64,000 nucleotides of DNA from an uncultured Allomuricauda sp. (GTDB taxonomy: Bacteria; Bacteroidota; Bacteroidia; Flavobacteriales; Flavobacteriaceae): positions 992,001 to 1,056,000 of the forward strand of contig NZ_CANMOO010000002.1 in the NCBI RefSeq assembly GCF_947499585.1. The letters are read 5' to 3'. The notes under the pieces were generated by a model. It did no database searches and was not told the DNA's origin. It worked only from the letters and a program-made list of their open reading frames with translations. Made by a program: the position numbers and the translations under genes. Every line of letters begins with the position of its first letter. The first letter of the stretch is position 1. Positions 60,910 to 64,000 of the stretch are shown here, piece by piece.

Positions 60910-62163
60910 ATGAATGTCATGCGCACTTCTTCAACCTTTTCTATCCTGTTCTGGATATACGCAAAGAGAACTAAAAATAAACAAGCACCTCTATATGCCA
61001 GAATAACTGCAGATAGAAAAAAACTCAATATTAGCCTTAAAACAAGGGTTGATACTCGATATTGGGATCCAAAAAAACAACGGGTTAAGGGGACTGGTGA
61101 AAAAGCTAGAACTATTAATCAATATCTTGACGAAGTACACTCTAAACTATTTCAATGTTACCAAGAATTACGATTTGAAGATAAAAGGATTACACCTCAA
61201 GTTGTAAAATCAAAGTTTATTGGAGATGAAAAGATTGAGCATCATACTTTAAAAAGTATTATGGAGTACCATAATATCAATATGTTTAGCAAGCTCCACT
61301 ATAATACTTCGCGGTTGTATCTCACAAGTCAAAAATACATTCTACTTTTTTTAAAAAAGAAATATAAAGTGGAGGACCTTGAATTGGCTGACCTTGATTA
61401 TAAATTCATCCTTGATTTTGAAAATTTTCTTCGAAATCATAAACCAAGACATTACCAACAAAAGATAGGCAACAATGCGGTTATGAAGCACATTCAAAGA
61501 CTGCGTCGAATGATTTCTCTTGCCCATCAATTGGAATGGATTGACCGTGACCCGTTTCATAGATTCAAGCAAAAACTGGTCCCCACGTACAGAGGGTTTC
61601 TTAATGCTAAGGAATTACAGCAAATAGAAGAACTAAAAATGAAATCCTTACGATTAAGAACGGTAAGAGATTTGTTTGTGTTTAGCTGCTATACAGGAAT
61701 AAGCTATATAGATTTAATGCTATTAACGGACAAAAGTTTAGTTCTCGGTATGGACAAGACTATTTGGGTAGTTACTCAAAGACAAAAAACTAGAAAATCA
61801 GTCAAAATACCTTTGCTCACAAAAGCTATAGCCATAATTGAGCACTATAATTTTGATAAGCGGTCTAGGATGAGTGGCACACTGTTTCCAAAGATATCCA
61901 ACCAAAAAGTAAATGCTTATTTAAAAGAAATAGCTGTACTTGCAGGAATCGAAAAAAACTTAACTTTTCACATGGCTAGACATACGTTTGCAACTACAGT
62001 AACTCTAACCAATGGTGTGCCTATTGAAACTATTTCAAAAATGCTGGGTCATTCCAAATTGACTACTACACAGATATACGCAAAAGTTCTTGAAAGAAAA
62101 GTATGTGACGATATGCAAGCCCTAAGACAAAAATTAGAAAATAATGTCAAAACAGGAACCTAA
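60910..62163 (+). CDS. Tyrosine-type site-specific integrase at tRNA-Arg
   Basis: 417 aa (or 414 from the ATG at 60919). N-terminal arm-binding domain (FWIYAKRTKNKQAPLYARITADRKKLNISL), SAM-like core-binding domain, catalytic domain with HMARHTFATT (HxxR) near residue 357, GHSKLTTTQIYAKV with the nucleophile tyrosine near 393. The Arg I box reads CYTGISYIDL without arginine, a substitution known in Bacteroidota integrases such as that of CTnDOT. Probably still active. Confidence 0.93.
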   Translation: MNVMRTSSTFSILFWIYAKRTKNKQAPLYARITADRKKLNISLKTRVDTRYWDPKKQRVKGTGEKARTINQYLDEVHSKLFQCYQELRFEDKRITPQVVKSKFIGDEKIEHHTLKSIMEYHNINMFSKLHYNTSRLYLTSQKYILLFLKKKYKVEDLELADLDYKFILDFENFLRNHKPRHYQQKIGNNAVMKHIQRLRRMISLAHQLEWIDRDPFHRFKQKLVPTYRGFLNAKELQQIEELKMKSLRLRTVRDLFVFSCYTGISYIDLMLLTDKSLVLGMDKTIWVVTQRQKTRKSVKIPLLTKAIAIIEHYNFDKRSRMSGTLFPKISNQKVNAYLKEIAVLAGIEKNLTFHMARHTFATTVTLTNGVPIETISKMLGHSKLTTTQIYAKVLERKVCDDMQALRQKLENNVKTGT

Positions 62164-62474
62164 CTTTAACTGAGAAAAGTTCTATAAAAGGTTGGTTAAA
62201 TGGGACTTAAAAAAATCAGCTAATATTCAGATTGGACGTAATGTCTCTCAAATATATTATTTCTCTTACTCCGAGATATTAAAAATAAGGTTTGAGATAA
62301 ACTTATCTAAATAATAATTTAAAGGGTATACAAATCACCTTAAAATGGAGTCTATAAATTAAAAATTACAGTCCATCATCATTCATCTGGCTTACCAAAA
62401 CCATATCACTGTTTCGTTTTAAACTTCTGTTAAACAAAGCAATAATTGTTAACATTTTGTAGTTTTGTAGTGAA
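62164..62474. other. Intergenic region upstream of the metal efflux genes
   Basis: No gene seen. AT-rich. TAGTTTTG at 62460-62467 fits the TAnnTTTG box but lies only 7 bp before the next start codon, implying a nearly leaderless transcript. No clear operator or terminator. Confidence 0.6.
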
Positions 62475-62882
62475 ATGAAGGACATTTTACGTGAAATTCT
62501 ATCATCAATGCTAGCCCTATTGGTCTTGTTGTCAACGGTTTCATGGACCGTGGATAAGCACCTATGCATGGGTAAAGTGGTGGATGTGGCATTTTTTACT
62601 AATGCAAAAACATGCAGTATGGAGGCTGACTCCAACAGCATGGATACGGAATTTGAAAAGTCCTGCTGTGATGAAGTATCCTTTACCATGCAAGGACAGG
62701 AAGATTTAAAGACCTCGTTTTTTGACCTGGACCTGAAGCAACAGTTGTTCTTGGTCGGTTATACCTATTCCTACATCAATTTGTTCCAAGATGTAGACAC
62801 TGTTACAACTTATTTTAGTGGGCACCCGCCTCCCTTGCTCAATAAGGACTATCAAGTTCTTTACGAGACTTTTTTGATTTGA
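62475..62882 (+). CDS. HYC_CC_PP-type small protein linked to metal efflux
   Basis: 135 aa. An N-terminal membrane/signal segment (SSMLALLVLLSTVSWTV) is followed by the family landmarks: DKHLCMG, an ESCC-like pair in EKSCCDEVSF and GHPPPLLNKDY. Such proteins precede CusA/CzcA genes in Bacteroidota. The conserved His/Cys suggest copper or related metal binding in the periplasm. Confidence 0.85.
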   Translation: MKDILREILSSMLALLVLLSTVSWTVDKHLCMGKVVDVAFFTNAKTCSMEADSNSMDTEFEKSCCDEVSFTMQGQEDLKTSFFDLDLKQQLFLVGYTYSYINLFQDVDTVTTYFSGHPPPLLNKDYQVLYETFLI

Positions 62883-62986
62883 TGTACTAGATATTCAAAG
62901 TGCGCCCTGCAGATTTCTGTTTTGGGCATTACGTGCTGTTTATTTTAATCAGCGCACTTACTGTAAATATCTAATACATTAAAACA

Positions 62987-64000
62987 ATGCTGAATAAAGC
63001 GATAAAATTCTTAATCGAAAATAAACTGGTAGCGGTTCTGTTACTGGCCCTATTTGTGGGGTGGGGAATTGTACACGCACCCTTCAAATGGGACATCGGT
63101 TTTCTACCCAGTGATCCAGTTGCAGTGGATGCCATTCCGGATATAGGGGAGAACCAACAGATTGTCTTCACAAAATGGGACGGTCGTTCCCCGCAGGATA
63201 TTGAAGATCAGATTACCTATCCTTTGACCACCTCCCTGCTGGGAATTCCTGGGGTAAAGACCATTCGAAGCTCTTCGATGTTCGGATTTTCCAGCATCTA
63301 CATCATTTTTGAAGAGGATGTGGAATTCTATTGGTCAAGAAGCCGAATTCTTGAAAAACTGAACTCCCTACCGGCTGGACTACTTCCAAATGGTGTAAAT
63401 CCATCTCTTGGACCCGATGCCACAGGTTTGGGACAGATTTTCTGGTACACTTTAGAGGGTCGTGACGAAGATGGCAATGTTACCGGAGGGTGGGATTTGC
63501 ACGAACTGCGTAGCATTCAAGATTACTATGTAAAGTATGCGCTGTCCTCGGCAAGCGGTGTTTCAGAGGTAGCCTCTATCGGTGGTTATGTCCAGGAATA
63601 TCAAATCGACGTTGACCCTGAGCTGATGCGTCAGTACAATATCCAGTTGGGCGATGTGGTAAAGGCTGTTAAGCAGTCGAATCAGGACATTGGGGCCCAG
63701 ACTTTGGAAATCAATCAGGCGGAGTATCTGGTACGTGGATTGGGTTACGTAAAATCCATAGCAGACATTGAGAATGCCGTTGTAGATGTGGAAAACTACA
63801 CCTCTATTCGCATTAAGGATGTGGCCCGGGTAAATTTGGGACCAGCTACCCGACGAGGGATATTGGATAAAGAGGGCGCCGAAGTTGTAGGCGGTGTTGT
63901 AGTTGCCCGATACGGTGCAAATCCACTGGAAGTTATTAATAATGTCAAAGAAAAGATAGCTGAGCTTTCTTCGGGACTACCTACAAAAGAGCTGGTTGAT
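62987..64000 (+). CDS. CusA/CzcA family heavy-metal RND transporter (cut by window edge)
   Basis: First 338 codons of an RND efflux pump. The start MLNKAIKFLIENKLVAVLLL is the usual first membrane helix, followed by VDAIPDIGENQQIVFTKWDG, QDIEDQITYPLTTSLLGIPGV and SSMFGFSSIYIIFEEDV, which are CusA/CzcA signatures. It expels Cu/Ag or Zn/Co/Cd from periplasm to outside with TolC- and CusB-like partners expected downstream. No stop within the window. Confidence 0.94.
   Translation, partial: MLNKAIKFLIENKLVAVLLLALFVGWGIVHAPFKWDIGFLPSDPVAVDAIPDIGENQQIVFTKWDGRSPQDIEDQITYPLTTSLLGIPGVKTIRSSSMFGFSSIYIIFEEDVEFYWSRSRILEKLNSLPAGLLPNGVNPSLGPDATGLGQIFWYTLEGRDEDGNVTGGWDLHELRSIQDYYVKYALSSASGVSEVASIGGYVQEYQIDVDPELMRQYNIQLGDVVKAVKQSNQDIGAQTLEINQAEYLVRGLGYVKSIADIENAVVDVENYTSIRIKDVARVNLGPATRRGILDKEGAEVVGGVVVARYGANPLEVINNVKEKIAELSSGLPTKELVD

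Larger units (their letters stand above)
60683..64000. mobile_element. Probable left end of a second element at tRNA-Arg carrying metal efflux genes
   Basis: A tyrosine integrase directly downstream of tRNA-Arg, followed by accessory metal-efflux genes in the same direction, fits a tRNA-integrated element. The right boundary and the att repeat would lie beyond the window, so this cannot be proven here. Confidence 0.5.

Noticed and set aside
61690-61720. Inactive integrase because Arg I is missing
   Set aside because: Some Bacteroidota integrases, including that of CTnDOT, lack this arginine and are active.
1-64000. CRISPR array
   Set aside because: No set of regularly spaced short identical repeats and no cas gene was seen in the window.

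Overview
The window looks like a chromosome segment from a marine member of the Flavobacteriaceae (Bacteroidota). The signs are AT-rich DNA, promoters of the Bacteroidota type (TAnnTTTG -7 boxes), almost no Shine-Dalgarno sequences, SusC-style TonB receptors with a CarboxypepD-like N-terminus, DUF4097 proteins behind an ECF sigma/anti-sigma pair, a carotenoid (lycopene cyclase) gene, and Bacteroidota-type tyrosine integrases. The genus cannot be fixed by reading alone; relatives of Muricauda/Maribacter are plausible.

Layout. 1-2.7 kb: start of a TetR-controlled TolC efflux operon, then an ECF sigma factor with a small membrane protein. 2.8-5.5 kb: a short-chain isoprenyl diphosphate synthase and lycopene cyclase CrtY. 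5.6-11 kb: a secreted TolB/CehA-type metallohydrolase, a lipoprotein esterase, a DinB-fold protein. 11-15 kb: a metal homeostasis locus with a TonB receptor divergent from dtxR-zip. 15-26 kb: housekeeping and secreted enzymes (SDR, class-C-like serine hydrolase, a pseudo-hydrolase, an S9 peptidase, small lipoproteins). 26-29 kb: ECF sigma, anti-sigma and two DUF4097 proteins. 29-34 kb: feoA-feoB-FeoB-associated Cys-rich protein, SCO, RseP, tRNA-Asn.

34.4-51.5 kb is a 17.1-kb integrated element in the 3' end of tRNA-Asn, delimited by a 15-bp exact direct repeat. It carries its own tyrosine integrase, excisionase-like and RteC-like regulators, a putative Rep protein, a jacalin-lectin secreted protein, an SRAP/Y-family polymerase/DnaE mutagenesis cassette, and unknown genes bounded by a conserved repeat that behaves like a cassette boundary.

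51.6-60.6 kb returns to chromosome: a PQQ-type sugar dehydrogenase, then a sulfane-sulfur locus (Crp/Fnr regulator, SulP transporter, persulfide dioxygenase-rhodanese fusion, two further rhodaneses, an HMA protein, DUF2892, two YeeE/YedE proteins). Four promoters in this locus share the same architecture: a GTAAC-N4-GTTAC-type inverted repeat placed exactly 22 bp before a TAnnTTTG box, the position expected for class II activation by a Crp/Fnr protein. I consider this the most interesting undescribed system here: a cysteine-bearing Crp/Fnr protein with its probable regulon readable directly from the DNA.

60.6 kb to the end: tRNA-Arg(CCT) followed by a second integrase and the start of a CusA/CzcA heavy-metal efflux operon, probably the left end of a second integrated element that runs out of the window.
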